64,000 nt of DNA from Lewinellaceae bacterium (GCA_020636045.1 JACJYP010000006.1:186001-250000), one strand, 5' to 3'. Positions 27,717 to 36,551 are shown, counted from the first letter of the stretch. The notes: generated by a model not told the origin, from the sequence alone. A program made the numbers and translations.

Positions 27717-27776
27717 GTCAGACTGTTTGTGTATGTGAATGGATCTTTTCAATCATTAACTTCACAAAAGTCTGAC
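27717..27776. promoter_or_regulatory. inverted repeat upstream of the DM13 lipoprotein gene
   Basis: GTCAGACTGTTTGTG (27717-27731) and CACAAAAGTCTGAC (27763-27776) are inverted copies differing by one base and one indel, separated by 31 bases. The distal arm on the - strand contains ACTTTTG, close to a -7 element. A paired operator or leader hairpin is likely. Confidence 0.5.
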
Positions 27777-27851
27777 CCCCCAGAGGAGAATGAAATGGAC
27801 AAATACCGCCTTGTGATGGACTATTTTCCTTTCGGGAAAAGGGTAAAAACA

Positions 27852-27883
27852 AAATGCCGCCGCGTTTTTGCGCGGCGGCATTT
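27852..27883 (-). terminator. rho-independent terminator of ftsH
   Basis: A perfect 13-bp stem (27852-27864 with 27871-27883, AAATGCCGCCGCG and its complement) with a 6-base loop. On the - strand it runs into TTTTGTTTTT. It lies 37 bases after the ftsH stop at 27920. Confidence 0.88.
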
Positions 27884-27919
27884 CAATATCACAATTTGAT
27901 GCCCCAAAGGAGCCTGGCC

Positions 27920-29953
27920 TTACTCTTCGTCATCGCGTTGCGAGGGCTCCACTTCCGGCACGCTGGCGCTCTCACCCGGCGTAGGGTCGGCGAAAGGCCG
28001 CTTGCCGATGATGCGTTCGAGGTCTCTGCGGTGCAGCACCTCTTTCTCCAGCAGTGCCTTGGCGAGGGCGTCGAGTTCCTTGCGTTTCTCGCGCAGCAGC
28101 GCTTTGGCGCGTTCGTATTGCTCGTCGATCATGGCCTTCACTTCCTGGTCTATCAGGTAGGCCGTCTGTTCGGAGAAGGGGCGCATGTAGCTCTCGTTGA
28201 GCATGGAATAGTAAGAAATATTGCCCACTTTTTCGTTCAGGCCATAGTTGACGATCATATCGTATGAGAGTTTCGTGATATGATCGAGGTCGCTTTGCGC
28301 GCCCGTGCTGATCTTGTCGAACACCACCGATTCGGCGGCGCGGCCGCCAAGGGTCATGCAGATGTCGTCGAGCAGCTTTTCCTTGCGCGTGATGTATTGC
28401 TCCTTGGGCAGATACTGGGCGTATCCCAGGGCTGCCAGGCCACGCGGTACGATGGTCACTTTTACCAGCGGGTGCGCGTGTTCGAGGAACCAGCCGCAGA
28501 TGGCGTGGCCGGCCTCGTGGTAGGCGATGATCTGCTTTTCTTCCGGGCTGATGATCTTGTTCTTCTTTTCCAGGCCGCCGATCACCTTGTCGAGGGCGTA
28601 GTTGAAATCGTCCATATCCACGGCCTTTTTGTTGCGGCGGGCGGCGATCAGGGCGGCTTCATTGCACACGTTGGCGATGTCGGCGCCGACAAAACCCGGC
28701 GTCATTTCGGCCAGGGCCATGGCGGTGGTTTCGGGCGCCACCTTGATATTTTTCATATGCACCTCGAAGATCTGCTTGCGGCCGTTGAGGTCGGGGCGGC
28801 CGATGCCGATCTGCCGGTCGAAGCGGCCGGGGCGCATGAGCGCATGGTCGAGGATATCGGGACGGTTGGTAGCGGCCATGAGGATCACCCCTTTGTCCGT
28901 GGGGAAGCCGTCCATTTCCACGAGCAGCTGGTTGAGCGTGTTTTCGCGCTCGTCGTTGCCGCCCTGGATGGCCCCGCGGCCGCGCGCGCGGCCGATGGCG
29001 TCGATCTCGTCGATAAAGATGATGCAGGGAGCTTTTTCTCGTGCCTGCCGGAAGAGGTCGCGTACGCGGGAAGCGCCCACGCCGACGAACATTTCCACAA
29101 AATCGGAGCCCGAAATGGAGAAGAAGGGTGCGCCCGCTTCGCCGGCCACGGCCTTGGCGAGCAGGGTTTTGCCCGTGCCCGGAGGGCCTACCAGCAACAC
29201 ACCTTTGGGGATTTTACCACCCAGCGAGGTGTATTTTTTCGGGTTTTTCAAAAAATCCACCACTTCCATTACCTCTTCTTTGGCCTCGTCGAGCCCCGCC
29301 ACATCGGCAAAGGTGATGTTGACCTTGGTATTGTTGTCGAACAGGGTGGCCTTCGACTTTCCGATATTGAAGATCTGGGCGCCGGGGCCTCCTGCGCCGC
29401 CGCCCATGCGGCGGAGAATAATAAGCCACAGGCCGATAAAGATCAGCAGGGGCAGCAGGTAGGTAACGAGCGTGCCGGTCCAGTTGGTCTGGGGATCGTA
29501 GTCGGCCACCAGTTTGTCCTTCTTTTCCTTGGCAAGCGTGGCATTGATGTCCTCGAGCCTGGTTTCCAGCACGTCGGGGTTACCGATATTGACGATGTAC
29601 TGGGGCAGTTTGCTATTGGGGTCCTTGAGTTCCTGCTTCAGTTTGTCGTGGTCGGGGGTGGTAAGCGAGTCTTTTTTGATAAATATCTGCGCTTCCTCGT
29701 TGTTGATCACAACCAGGCGCTCGATCTGGCCTTTGCGCGCCCATTTTTCGAATTCGGCGGTAGTGGCTTTTTGCGGGCCGCCCATGAATTTGGCCATTTG
29801 CAGGCCGAGCAGGGCCAGTCCTATGAGGATATAGATCCACATAAAACTGAAGCGGGGCATGCCGTCGCCACCGTCTCCGCCTTCGCGTTGCGGCCGAAGA
29901 TCGTTCTGATCGTCGTTGCGTTTATTTTTATTATTTTTCTGTTCCTGTTCCAT
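27920..29953 (-). CDS. ftsH: ATP-dependent zinc metalloprotease FtsH
   Basis: A 677-residue membrane AAA+ protease. Two membrane helices flank a periplasmic domain (about residues 33-52 and 158-182). Walker A is GPPGTGKT at residues 256-263, Walker B is IIFIDEIDAIG, and the second region of homology ends in RPGRFDRQI. The zinc site is HEAGH starting at His479, and the coiled-coil tail ends in an acidic segment. FtsH degrades misassembled membrane proteins and short-lived regulators. A polar, charged N-terminus (EQKNNKNKRNDDQND) precedes the first helix, as often seen in Bacteroidota. rsfS lies 72 bases upstream in the same direction, a common pairing in this phylum. Confidence 0.97.
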   Translation of the reverse strand: MEQEQKNNKNKRNDDQNDLRPQREGGDGGDGMPRFSFMWIYILIGLALLGLQMAKFMGGPQKATTAEFEKWARKGQIERLVVINNEEAQIFIKKDSLTTPDHDKLKQELKDPNSKLPQYIVNIGNPDVLETRLEDINATLAKEKKDKLVADYDPQTNWTGTLVTYLLPLLIFIGLWLIILRRMGGGAGGPGAQIFNIGKSKATLFDNNTKVNITFADVAGLDEAKEEVMEVVDFLKNPKKYTSLGGKIPKGVLLVGPPGTGKTLLAKAVAGEAGAPFFSISGSDFVEMFVGVGASRVRDLFRQAREKAPCIIFIDEIDAIGRARGRGAIQGGNDERENTLNQLLVEMDGFPTDKGVILMAATNRPDILDHALMRPGRFDRQIGIGRPDLNGRKQIFEVHMKNIKVAPETTAMALAEMTPGFVGADIANVCNEAALIAARRNKKAVDMDDFNYALDKVIGGLEKKNKIISPEEKQIIAYHEAGHAICGWFLEHAHPLVKVTIVPRGLAALGYAQYLPKEQYITRKEKLLDDICMTLGGRAAESVVFDKISTGAQSDLDHITKLSYDMIVNYGLNEKVGNISYYSMLNESYMRPFSEQTAYLIDQEVKAMIDEQYERAKALLREKRKELDALAKALLEKEVLHRRDLERIIGKRPFADPTPGESASVPEVEPSQRDDEE

Positions 29954-30025
29954 GTTGAAAGGCTTGGAATCCGGCTTTTAACAAATCAGGCGCCGTATGT
30001 GCCGATCTGTTTGCGCCCGATACAT

Positions 30026-30421
30026 TCATACTTCAGCAAACTCCGTCGCGTCGGCATCGCTCCAGAGGGTTTCGATTTCATAAAATTGCCGGGTCTCGGG
30101 GTAAAAAACGTGTACCACGGTATTAAAATAATCCATCAGGATCCATTTTGCATTCGTAGAACCTTCTGTATGCGCCGGCATGGTGTGCAAGGCATCCTTC
30201 ACCTTTTTGTAGATGCTTTCCGAGATGGCCTTGACGTGTGTGTTGGAATCCCCTTCGCAGACGATAAAAAAATCGGCAGGGGCATCACCGAGCTTGCGAA
30301 GGTCGAGTTGGACGATATTTTTGCCCTTCTTATCCTGAATCCCTTCGACAATCAGATGGTTGAGTTTTTCAGAGTCCAAATCCCGGACATTTGTCCGTTG
30401 TGTGGCTGTGGTTGAAATCAA
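30026..30421 (-). CDS. rsfS: ribosomal silencing factor RsfS
   Basis: A 131-residue protein of the RsfS/Iojap family, which binds ribosomal protein uL14 and blocks subunit joining in starvation. Family features seen: LNHLIVEGIQDKKGKNIVQLDLRKL, ADFFIVCEGDSNTHVKAISESI and the C-terminal WILMDYFNTVVHVFYPETRQFYEIETLWSDA. No in-frame ATG exists between the upstream stop and the conserved region, so TTG at 30421 is the best start. It is upstream of ftsH on the same strand and divergent from birA, 141 bases away. Confidence 0.94.
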   Translation of the reverse strand: MISTTATQRTNVRDLDSEKLNHLIVEGIQDKKGKNIVQLDLRKLGDAPADFFIVCEGDSNTHVKAISESIYKKVKDALHTMPAHTEGSTNAKWILMDYFNTVVHVFYPETRQFYEIETLWSDADATEFAEV

Positions 30422-30562
30422 AAGTTGTATTGTTGTTTTTAAAAAACGTAAAAGTCAAATAACGGCCATAAAGGTACGGCACAAATAGTGTCCTTTCAAC
30501 CGTCTTAAACGTCCGTTGACAATATCTTCATATGTGCAGTCGCCCAAGCGGCTAAAAAACAC

Positions 30563-31402
30563 ATGGCAAACACCCTTTTCATCGGAAAAGTTTACCACCG
30601 TTTCGACCAACTGCCGTCTACAAACGACCATGCTGCGGAACTGATCGCAAAAAGCACGCCACCGGAAGGAACGGTCATCCGGGCTGCCAGTCAGACAGCC
30701 GGCCGCGGCCAATTTGGCAGTCGCTGGGAAAGCGCCGCCGGTAAAAACCTCACGCTCAGCGTCATTTTGTATCCCGACTGGCTGGAGGCCGGCGCGCAAT
30801 TCCATCTCTCCATGGCCACCGCCCTCGCCCTCCATGATACTGTATATAGCATCGTACAAAACTTGCCTGACGAAAGTTTACTAAAGGCAGGCGAGCCGTC
30901 TACCGTCTACCGTCTACCGTCCACCGTCCACCGCCCCCCGTCTACCGTTAAAATCAAATGGCCGAATGACCTGTATCTCGGCGACCGGAAAGCCGCGGGC
31001 ATCTTAATACAAAATTCACTGTCGGGTGCGCATCTGCAATCCTCGATCCTGGGCATCGGCCTGAACGTGAACCAGACGGAATTCGATCCTTCGCTGCCTA
31101 ATCCGGGTTCGCTGGCAAGCGCGTACGGCCGCCTGTTTGACCTGGAAACGGTGGCGGACACCCTGCTGGAATACCTCGAACGGCGTTACCTGCAATTGAA
31201 AGCGGGGCAACGGCAGGAAATCAGGGCGGATTATGAAGATCGCCTGTATCGCCTGGATACACCGGCACAATTCGCGCGCAAGGACGGCTCCGTGTTCGCA
31301 GGAACCGTCAGAGGCGTAGGCACAGACGGGCGCCTGCGCGTGGAAAAAGAGAGCGGCGAAACGGATATTTTCGACCTGAAGGAGATCCGGTTTTTGCAGT
31401 AA
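30563..31402 (+). CDS. birA: biotin-[acetyl-CoA-carboxylase] ligase
   Basis: A 279-residue biotin protein ligase of the short type without a DNA-binding domain. It shows FDQLPSTNDHAAELI, the biotin loop TAGRGQFGSRWES, the catalytic KIKWPNDLYLGDRKAAGILIQ (pieces KIKWPNDLYLG and KAAGILIQ) and ILGIGLNVNQ. It attaches biotin to the carrier domain of biotin-dependent carboxylases. Residues 112-128 (PSTVYRLPSTVHRPPSTV) are foreign to the family. They are encoded by a 7-bp minisatellite inserted in frame just before the KWPND motif. The rest of the protein is intact, so the enzyme is probably functional with an extra surface loop. Confidence 0.92.
   Translation: MANTLFIGKVYHRFDQLPSTNDHAAELIAKSTPPEGTVIRAASQTAGRGQFGSRWESAAGKNLTLSVILYPDWLEAGAQFHLSMATALALHDTVYSIVQNLPDESLLKAGEPSTVYRLPSTVHRPPSTVKIKWPNDLYLGDRKAAGILIQNSLSGAHLQSSILGIGLNVNQTEFDPSLPNPGSLASAYGRLFDLETVADTLLEYLERRYLQLKAGQRQEIRADYEDRLYRLDTPAQFARKDGSVFAGTVRGVGTDGRLRVEKESGETDIFDLKEIRFLQ
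30896..30949 (+). repeat. 7-bp minisatellite inside birA
   Basis: Nearly eight tandem units of CCGTCYA (CCGTCTA or CCGTCCA, one degenerate CCGCCCC). Because 7 and 3 are coprime, the unit reads as a seven-residue repeat (P-S-T-V-Y/H-R-L/P) in any frame of this strand. The same unit occurs on the complementary strand at 38499-38577. Confidence 0.88.
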
Positions 31403-31765
31403 TCCACGAAGACATTACGATAAACCCTGCGATGTTAAGACTGCCGAAGCCGGGCAATAGGATTTCCGGCGGGCGCGTTTTTTTGCAGTCATCCGCCGGA
31501 TTCCTGTTCGGACAAAATGACGATTTGCGTTTGCCTTTCTGCCAGGTGACGACACTGGCCGCATACGGATTTAATCCATTCTGACCGTATGCGGTTTTCA
31601 CCGCTCACAACGCCGTATTCTCCCCACAGCGTGCCTGAGTGACGGTTGGTTTTCAATTTTCAGGTTTTTTTAACACGGCTTCCGGACCTCCGGCAAGCAT
31701 CAATCCCGCATGTCTATCGCACACCTGTACCAGATTCATTATCGTTTAACCAAATCTGTTTGAAC
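31403..31765. other. intergenic region with two inverted repeats
   Basis: This 363-bp gap follows birA and precedes the DUF4382 gene; no gene is supported. TCCGGCGG (31465-31472) pairs with CCGCCGGA (31493-31500). CCGCATACGG (31559-31568) pairs with CCGTATGCGG (31585-31594), the latter followed by TTTT and therefore a possible birA terminator. The promoter of the next gene should lie in 31600-31740, but no exact TAnnTTTG was found. Confidence 0.5.
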
Positions 31766-32713
31766 ATGACAAACCTGAAGTTAAAACCGATCCTGTCGGC
31801 CCTGCTGGCCGGCGCAACCGTGCTTTTCACCGCGTGTAAAAAAGACGATGCCGGCGGCGCAACGACCGGACAACTCAATGTAGAGATCACAGACGGACCG
31901 ATCGACGACCCCGGCGTGAAAGGGGTATTTATAACGGTATCAGAGGTGATGGTCGACGGGCAACCCTTTGCGGGCTTTACCGGCAAAAAAACGATCAACC
32001 TCCTGGCCTACCAGCAGGGGAGCGTTGCCGCCCTTGGCCTCGGCGACATCGAAGCCGGTTCTTATCAGAACATCACCCTGGTGCTCGACAATCAGACCGA
32101 TATGAACGGGGCTTCCCCGGGATGCTACGTACTGGCGGCCAATAACGCCAAACACACCCTCTCGGCCAGCGCCAGCCAGACGATCACTGCGGCAAAAGAC
32201 TTTACCATAAAGGCAGGCGAAAAAACGGAACTCGTGCTCGATTTCGACCTGCGGAAAGCCGTACAACACCAGGGCAGCGGCGCCGATCAATACGATTTTG
32301 TAGCAACCGCCGACCTGCAATCCTCGCTGCGGGTAGTGATCAAAAATGAAACGGGTACCGTATCCGGCGAATGTCAGAACGCCCTGGTGAACACGGACAA
32401 GATCATCGTGTACGCCTACAAGAAGGGCAGTTTTGTGCGTGATGTAGAGATACAGGCGGATAATGGCGGCGTAGCGTTCAAAAATGCAGTCACCAGCACG
32501 GTGGTAAACAGCAACGGCGAGTTTAAGATCGCTTTCCTTGAGGAAGGGGAGTACGAACTGCATTTTGCCGCCTACAACGACGTCAACAGCGACGGGCAAC
32601 TCGATTTTCAAGGCACCCTGCTACTCAGCAGCCTGCTCGATCTTAATGCCATCGACCTGACGGCAGCGGCATCGGTTCAACTGAATGTCACCGTCAGCGG
32701 CATTTTGCCCTGA
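31766..32713 (+). CDS. DUF4382 domain lipoprotein
   Basis: A 315-residue protein starting at ATG 31766, which places a lipoprotein signal (LSALLAGATVLFTAC, lipobox Cys at residue 24) at the N-terminus; the frame opens earlier at 31646 but without signal-like sequence. Residues 33-170 match DUF4382: GQLNVEITDGPIDDPGVKGVFITVSEVMVDG (pieces LNVEITDGPIDD and VKGVFITVSEVMV), then LLAYQQGSVAALGLGDIEAGSYQNITLVL. A second beta-sandwich, CarboxypepD_reg-like, follows. Function is unknown; it is probably surface- or periplasm-exposed. It ends in a strong terminator. Confidence 0.85.
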   Translation: MTNLKLKPILSALLAGATVLFTACKKDDAGGATTGQLNVEITDGPIDDPGVKGVFITVSEVMVDGQPFAGFTGKKTINLLAYQQGSVAALGLGDIEAGSYQNITLVLDNQTDMNGASPGCYVLAANNAKHTLSASASQTITAAKDFTIKAGEKTELVLDFDLRKAVQHQGSGADQYDFVATADLQSSLRVVIKNETGTVSGECQNALVNTDKIIVYAYKKGSFVRDVEIQADNGGVAFKNAVTSTVVNSNGEFKIAFLEEGEYELHFAAYNDVNSDGQLDFQGTLLLSSLLDLNAIDLTAAASVQLNVTVSGILP

Positions 32714-32745
32714 CCGGCAGGATAACAGATAATACCCTTCATACG

Positions 32746-32783
32746 CGGGGTCGTGCGGACGGTTCGCACGGCCCCGTTTTTTT
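32746..32783 (+). terminator. rho-independent terminator of the DUF4382 gene
   Basis: Twelve-base arms 32746-32757 (CGGGGTCGTGCG) and 32765-32776 (CGCACGGCCCCG) pair with a single T-G wobble, a 7-base loop and seven T residues directly after. Confidence 0.9.
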
Positions 32784-32800
32784 CTGGATAGTAAAGGGAA

Positions 32801-32917
32801 GTGGCAGTTGCAGTTGACAGTAATACCGCCTATGATGAATAAGGGGATGGTCTTTCTCCCCCTGATTTTTATCGGTCCTGAATATCACTGCTACCAACGG
32901 CGACTGCACACTGCCAC
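32801..32917. repeat. inverted-repeat element, copy 1
   Basis: Left end GTGGCAGTTGCAGT (32801-32814) and right end ACTGCACACTGCCAC (32903-32917) are imperfect inverted copies about 90 bp apart. A related element with better-preserved ends lies at 39662-39770. Both are built from GGCAGT-type units and both are intergenic. Confidence 0.5.
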
Positions 32918-33154
32918 CTCCTCCGGCGCATTCGTCGGCTAAAAAGCGCCTTTTGTCCAACAGAAACCTCTGGTCGCGGAATCGAGGCAGCCCCGGCTGT
33001 AACCTTCCTGTCTTTAGTACTGTCTTGTGAATGTCACCGCCACCAAAAAAGCATTTGTAATAAAAACACGGCTTTCGATCTGTAACCGTTTTGCTGTTCG
33101 TCGTGTCGAAAGGAGTGTTCATAGAAAGGAGTAGTATTTTGGTAGGTTCCTTGT

Positions 33155-33184
33155 TTTGCCTAATACTTAAATCCTGCACCTTTG
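33155..33184 (+). promoter_or_regulatory. candidate promoter of the TonB-type receptor gene
   Basis: TTTG (33155-33158), 18 bases, then CACCTTTG (33177-33184), one mismatch from TAnnTTTG. The ATG lies 47 bases downstream. Confidence 0.45.
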
Positions 33185-33230
33185 TTGCAATCGCAACGGC
33201 GAGATCATCACAACAACTATTAATTAAGCA

Positions 33231-35657
33231 ATGAAAACCATCCTTCTTTCTGTCGTCGCGCTCTTCGCGACGATAAGCACGCTCTCTGCTCAAAAAATCA
33301 AGGGTACCGTAGCAAATGCCGACGGTTCGGCCGCCGGGTTTGCTACGGTCATGCTCTACAACACTGCCGACAGCGCCCTCGTAAAAGGCGCGATCACCGA
33401 CGACAACGGCCAATACGAATTCGAACAGATCCCCTCGGGTCATTACTTCATCAACGTACAACTGCTCGGCAGCGGCAATGGGGCCGCGCCGGTATTCGAC
33501 TACAACGGCGGCGACAAGATCATCGAAAAGATTACGCTGCGCGAAAACACGGAAGAACTCACCCAGGTAACCGTAGTGGCCCGCCGCCCCCTCGTGGAGG
33601 TGCGCGCCGACAAAACGGTGCTCAACGTGGAGGGCAACCTCAACTCGCAGGGCCAAAATGCCCTGGAACTGCTGCGCAAGGCGCCGGGTGTGGTCGTGGA
33701 CAATAATGACAACATCACCCTGAAAGGCAAAAACGCCGTACGCTTTCAGATCGACGGCCGCGACGTGCCCATGGATTCCAAGGACCTCGCCAACTACCTG
33801 AAAGGCCTGCGCGCCGAAGACATCGCTGCCATTGAAATGATCTCCAACCCCTCTGCGAAGTACGATGCTTCCGGAAATGCGGGCATCATCAATTTCAGGA
33901 CCCGCAAAAACCGCGCATTGGGTACCAACGGCTCCATCGGCGCCGAAGCCATCTACGGCGAAAGCCTCAAAGGCGGCGGCAATCTCTCATTCAACCACCG
34001 CAACCGGGTACTCAATGTATTCGGCAATTACAATAACCACTTCGGTGACTGGCACAACGAGATGTTCCTCCTGCGCGAACAGGACGGGCGGCGTTTCGAC
34101 CAGCACAGCGAGATGAAGGACAACAACAATAACCACAACTTCAAACTCGGCACCGACTTTTTCCTCAGCTCTAAGCACACCATCGGCTTTATCGTTGACG
34201 GTCGCCATGCCCACGGGCCCTGGCAGAACGACTCCCGCACCGCCATCTCATCGCTGGACAATGTCAATTCCATCGATTCGGTACTGGTGGCCGGCAACTA
34301 TCAGCCGCAAAACCGCAACAACTTCAATTTCAACATCAACTACCGCTTCGCGGACACGAGCGGCCATGAGTTGAATATCGACGCGAACAGGGGCTTCTAC
34401 CACTACAAAGCCAATTCGTACCAGCCCAACTTTTATAAAGATCCTTCGGAAAACGAGGTGCTGTCGCAGCGCATTTACCGCAACAACACCCCGACCGATA
34501 TCAACATGACCATTGTCAAGGCCGATTACGAGCAACCCTTTCTGAAAGGCAAACTGGGCGTCGGCTTCAAGTTGAACCGTGTGGAAACGGACAACACCTT
34601 CGACTTTTTCGATGTGATCGACGGCACGCCGGTGCTCAACATCGACCGCAGCAACCGCTTCGTGTACGATGAAATGGTGAACGCCGGCTACATCAATTAC
34701 AATATCAAGGTGAAGAAATGGAGTTTCCAGGCGGGCCTGCGCGCCGAGCACACCGACTGGAAAGGCGAACTGACCAGCCAGAAACCCGGCGGCGACGAAA
34801 TGGTAGAGGACAATTACCTCAACTGGTTCCCCAGCGCTGCCGTCACTTTTGCGCCGAACGAAAAGAACCAGTTCAGCCTGACCTACAGCCGCCGCATCGA
34901 CCGCCCCAGTTACCGCGATCTCAACCCCTTCGAGGATAAACTGGACGAACTGACCTACCGCAAGGGTAACCCCTTCCTGCGGCCGCAATTCACCAACAGT
35001 GTGGAGTTGACGCACACCTTCATGGGTTTCCTCAATACCACGCTGGGTTACAGTCACACCAACGACGTATTCACGGAGTACATTGACACCGCGGGCAACG
35101 GCGCGTCCTTCCTGCGCAACGGCAACATCGCATCGCAGGACAACTACTCGATCAGCATCGGTACACCCCTGCCGATCGCCAAATGGTGGGAAGGTTACTT
35201 AAGCGTGACGGGTTATATCAGTTCGTTTGACGCCCGTTTCCGCGAAGGCTTCGCGTACAGCGAGTCGTTCAAAACGCTCAACCTGTACAGCGAGCATACG
35301 TTCCGCCTGCCGAAAGGATGGTCGTTCTCGCTATCGGGCTGGTTCAACACACCCACGATCTGGCAGGCTGTGTTCCGCAGCAAGGCGATGGGCGCCATGG
35401 ATGTAGGCGTGCGCAAGCAGATCCTCGACGGCAACGGCACGATCAGCCTGAACGTAGGCGACGTGCTCGGCACCGCCGGCTGGAACAGCGTCAACGACTT
35501 CACCCCGGGCCTGTACATGCAGGGCAGGGGCACCTGGGAAAGCCAGACGGTGAAACTGAATTTCCGCTACAATTTCGGGAACAAGAACATCAAGGGCGCC
35601 CGCCAGCGCAAAACCGGTACGGAAGACGTGAATTCGCGGATCAAGTCCGGCAACTGA
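33231..35657 (+). CDS. TonB-dependent receptor-like outer membrane beta-barrel family protein
   Basis: An 808-residue outer membrane protein with signal peptide (LSVVALFATISTLSAQ). Residues 20-110 form a carboxypeptidase-regulatory-like Ig domain (KIKGTVANADGSAAGFATVMLYN). A plug-like domain follows with RKAPGVVVDNNDNITLKGKNAVRFQIDGRDV split over about 125-215 (core APGVVVDNNDNI, VRFQIDGRDV). The rest is a large barrel of the OMP_b-brl_3 type, with FTLTYSRRIDRPSYRDLNPFEDKL near residue 560 (core SYSRRIDRPSYRDLNPF-like). Such proteins resemble TonB-dependent transporters; substrates are unknown. It stands alone with its own candidate promoter and terminator. Confidence 0.87.
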   Translation: MKTILLSVVALFATISTLSAQKIKGTVANADGSAAGFATVMLYNTADSALVKGAITDDNGQYEFEQIPSGHYFINVQLLGSGNGAAPVFDYNGGDKIIEKITLRENTEELTQVTVVARRPLVEVRADKTVLNVEGNLNSQGQNALELLRKAPGVVVDNNDNITLKGKNAVRFQIDGRDVPMDSKDLANYLKGLRAEDIAAIEMISNPSAKYDASGNAGIINFRTRKNRALGTNGSIGAEAIYGESLKGGGNLSFNHRNRVLNVFGNYNNHFGDWHNEMFLLREQDGRRFDQHSEMKDNNNNHNFKLGTDFFLSSKHTIGFIVDGRHAHGPWQNDSRTAISSLDNVNSIDSVLVAGNYQPQNRNNFNFNINYRFADTSGHELNIDANRGFYHYKANSYQPNFYKDPSENEVLSQRIYRNNTPTDINMTIVKADYEQPFLKGKLGVGFKLNRVETDNTFDFFDVIDGTPVLNIDRSNRFVYDEMVNAGYINYNIKVKKWSFQAGLRAEHTDWKGELTSQKPGGDEMVEDNYLNWFPSAAVTFAPNEKNQFSLTYSRRIDRPSYRDLNPFEDKLDELTYRKGNPFLRPQFTNSVELTHTFMGFLNTTLGYSHTNDVFTEYIDTAGNGASFLRNGNIASQDNYSISIGTPLPIAKWWEGYLSVTGYISSFDARFREGFAYSESFKTLNLYSEHTFRLPKGWSFSLSGWFNTPTIWQAVFRSKAMGAMDVGVRKQILDGNGTISLNVGDVLGTAGWNSVNDFTPGLYMQGRGTWESQTVKLNFRYNFGNKNIKGARQRKTGTEDVNSRIKSGN

Positions 35658-35740
35658 TTGATATTGAATCGCTTCGGGGTCAAAAGTGACCCCGGCTATA
35701 TCATAAAAATGAAAGTTTGATTTGGTTTTTCGGAGAAAGC

Positions 35741-35774
35741 AGCCTCGCCTGTGCAATACTGGCGAGGCTTTTTT
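35741..35774 (+). terminator. rho-independent terminator of the receptor gene
   Basis: AGCCTCGCC (35741-35749) pairs perfectly with GGCGAGGCT (35761-35769), 11-base loop, followed by TTTTT. Confidence 0.87.
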
Positions 35775-35909
35775 GTGTCCTGAGGGAAGGGAGGCCCGCC
35801 GCGCTTTTTGTTATCCGCCGAAAGTCGGATCTATCTATCACACATTTTTCGGATGATGCGAAGAGCGCTTCCACCTTTCGACGGAAGGTAAAAGTATACG
35901 CTAGCAATA
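35775..35909. other. gap between convergent terminators
   Basis: The receptor gene (+) and the L25 gene (-) converge across 327 bp. The middle 135 bp, between their terminators, shows no gene, repeat or regulatory element that I can recognise. Confidence 0.5.
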
Positions 35910-35946
35910 AAAAACGGTTGTCCGAATCGTGCGGACAACCGTTTTT
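35910..35946 (-). terminator. terminator of the L25 gene
   Basis: A perfect 15-bp stem, AAAAACGGTTGTCCG (35910-35924) with CGGACAACCGTTTTT (35932-35946), loop of 7. The A/T ends make it work on either strand; it lies 39 bases after the L25 stop. Confidence 0.88.
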
Positions 35947-35984
35947 GTATGGTTGTATTGCGATCCTCAGGGGATCGATCGTAT

Positions 35985-36551
35985 TTACTTGCCTTTCAGC
36001 GCGCGCGGAACTTCGATCGTCGCGACCGGAACCGCCATGTTGTTGGTGATCTCTACACCCTCGGGCTTGGAGATGTCGCGCACCCGGATCGTGGCGCCGA
36101 GTTCCATCTTCGAAATGTCGGCTTTTACCTCGTCCACGGCTTTTTCAGGCGTGGTCAGGATGTTCACCTGACGCATTTGCGGGATGAATTTGCCACCCGC
36201 TTTCACGCCCGGCGCCTGGCCTGCGAAGCGCAGGGGTACCGTGGCCTTGAATTTTACACCCGGCACGAGTTCGAGGAAATCGATGTGCACCACAGCGTCG
36301 GTCACCGGATGGAACTGAATGTCCTTCACGATGCACTTGTAGGTGCTGCCGTCCAGCGTGATCTCGGCGAGTTTGAATTTCGACGTATAGATCAGGTGGC
36401 GGATAGCGGCCGATTCGAGCGTGAACTGCACGGCTTCACCGCCGCCGCTTTTATACATGTTCGCCGGAACCTGACCGTTGCGGCGGATTTTTTTCGATTC
36501 TACTTTGCCGGAACGTTCTTTGCGATGTCCCTGTAAGGCAATGATTTCCAT
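35985..36551 (-). CDS. rplY: 50S ribosomal protein L25/general stress protein Ctc
   Basis: A 188-residue bL25 of the long, two-domain (Ctc/TL5) type. The start at 36551 (MEIIALQGHRKERSGK) agrees with the conserved N-terminus; the frame opens earlier at 36626 without homologous sequence. The 5S rRNA-binding domain covers residues 1-95 (GKVESKKIRRNGQVPANMYKSG, VKDIQFHPVTDAVVHIDFLEL), followed by the beta-rich Ctc domain (VPLRFAGQAPGVKAGGKF). The pth gene, often next to rplY, is absent here. It is followed by its own terminator. Confidence 0.94.
   Translation of the reverse strand: MEIIALQGHRKERSGKVESKKIRRNGQVPANMYKSGGGEAVQFTLESAAIRHLIYTSKFKLAEITLDGSTYKCIVKDIQFHPVTDAVVHIDFLELVPGVKFKATVPLRFAGQAPGVKAGGKFIPQMRQVNILTTPEKAVDEVKADISKMELGATIRVRDISKPEGVEITNNMAVPVATIEVPRALKGK

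Larger units (their letters stand above)
32714..33230. other. intergenic region with terminator, inverted-repeat element and receptor promoter
   Basis: This 517-bp gap contains the DUF4382 terminator (32746-32783), an inverted-repeat element (32801-32917) and the likely promoter of the receptor gene (33155-33184). A 305-codon antisense frame crosses it but has no protein-like features. Bases 32918-33150 show nothing I can interpret. Confidence 0.5.

Noticed and set aside
28280..30415. 711-codon + strand open frame opposite ftsH and rsfS
   Set aside because: It lies antisense to two unmistakable genes and its product is a low-complexity mirror of their codon bias, with no domain or signal.
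30896..30949. The tandem heptamers as a CRISPR array
   Set aside because: Units are 7 bp with no spacers, and they lie inside a coding sequence.
32739..33656. 305-codon - strand frame across the gap before the receptor gene
   Set aside because: It covers a terminator, an intergenic element and the start of the receptor gene, and has no protein-like features.
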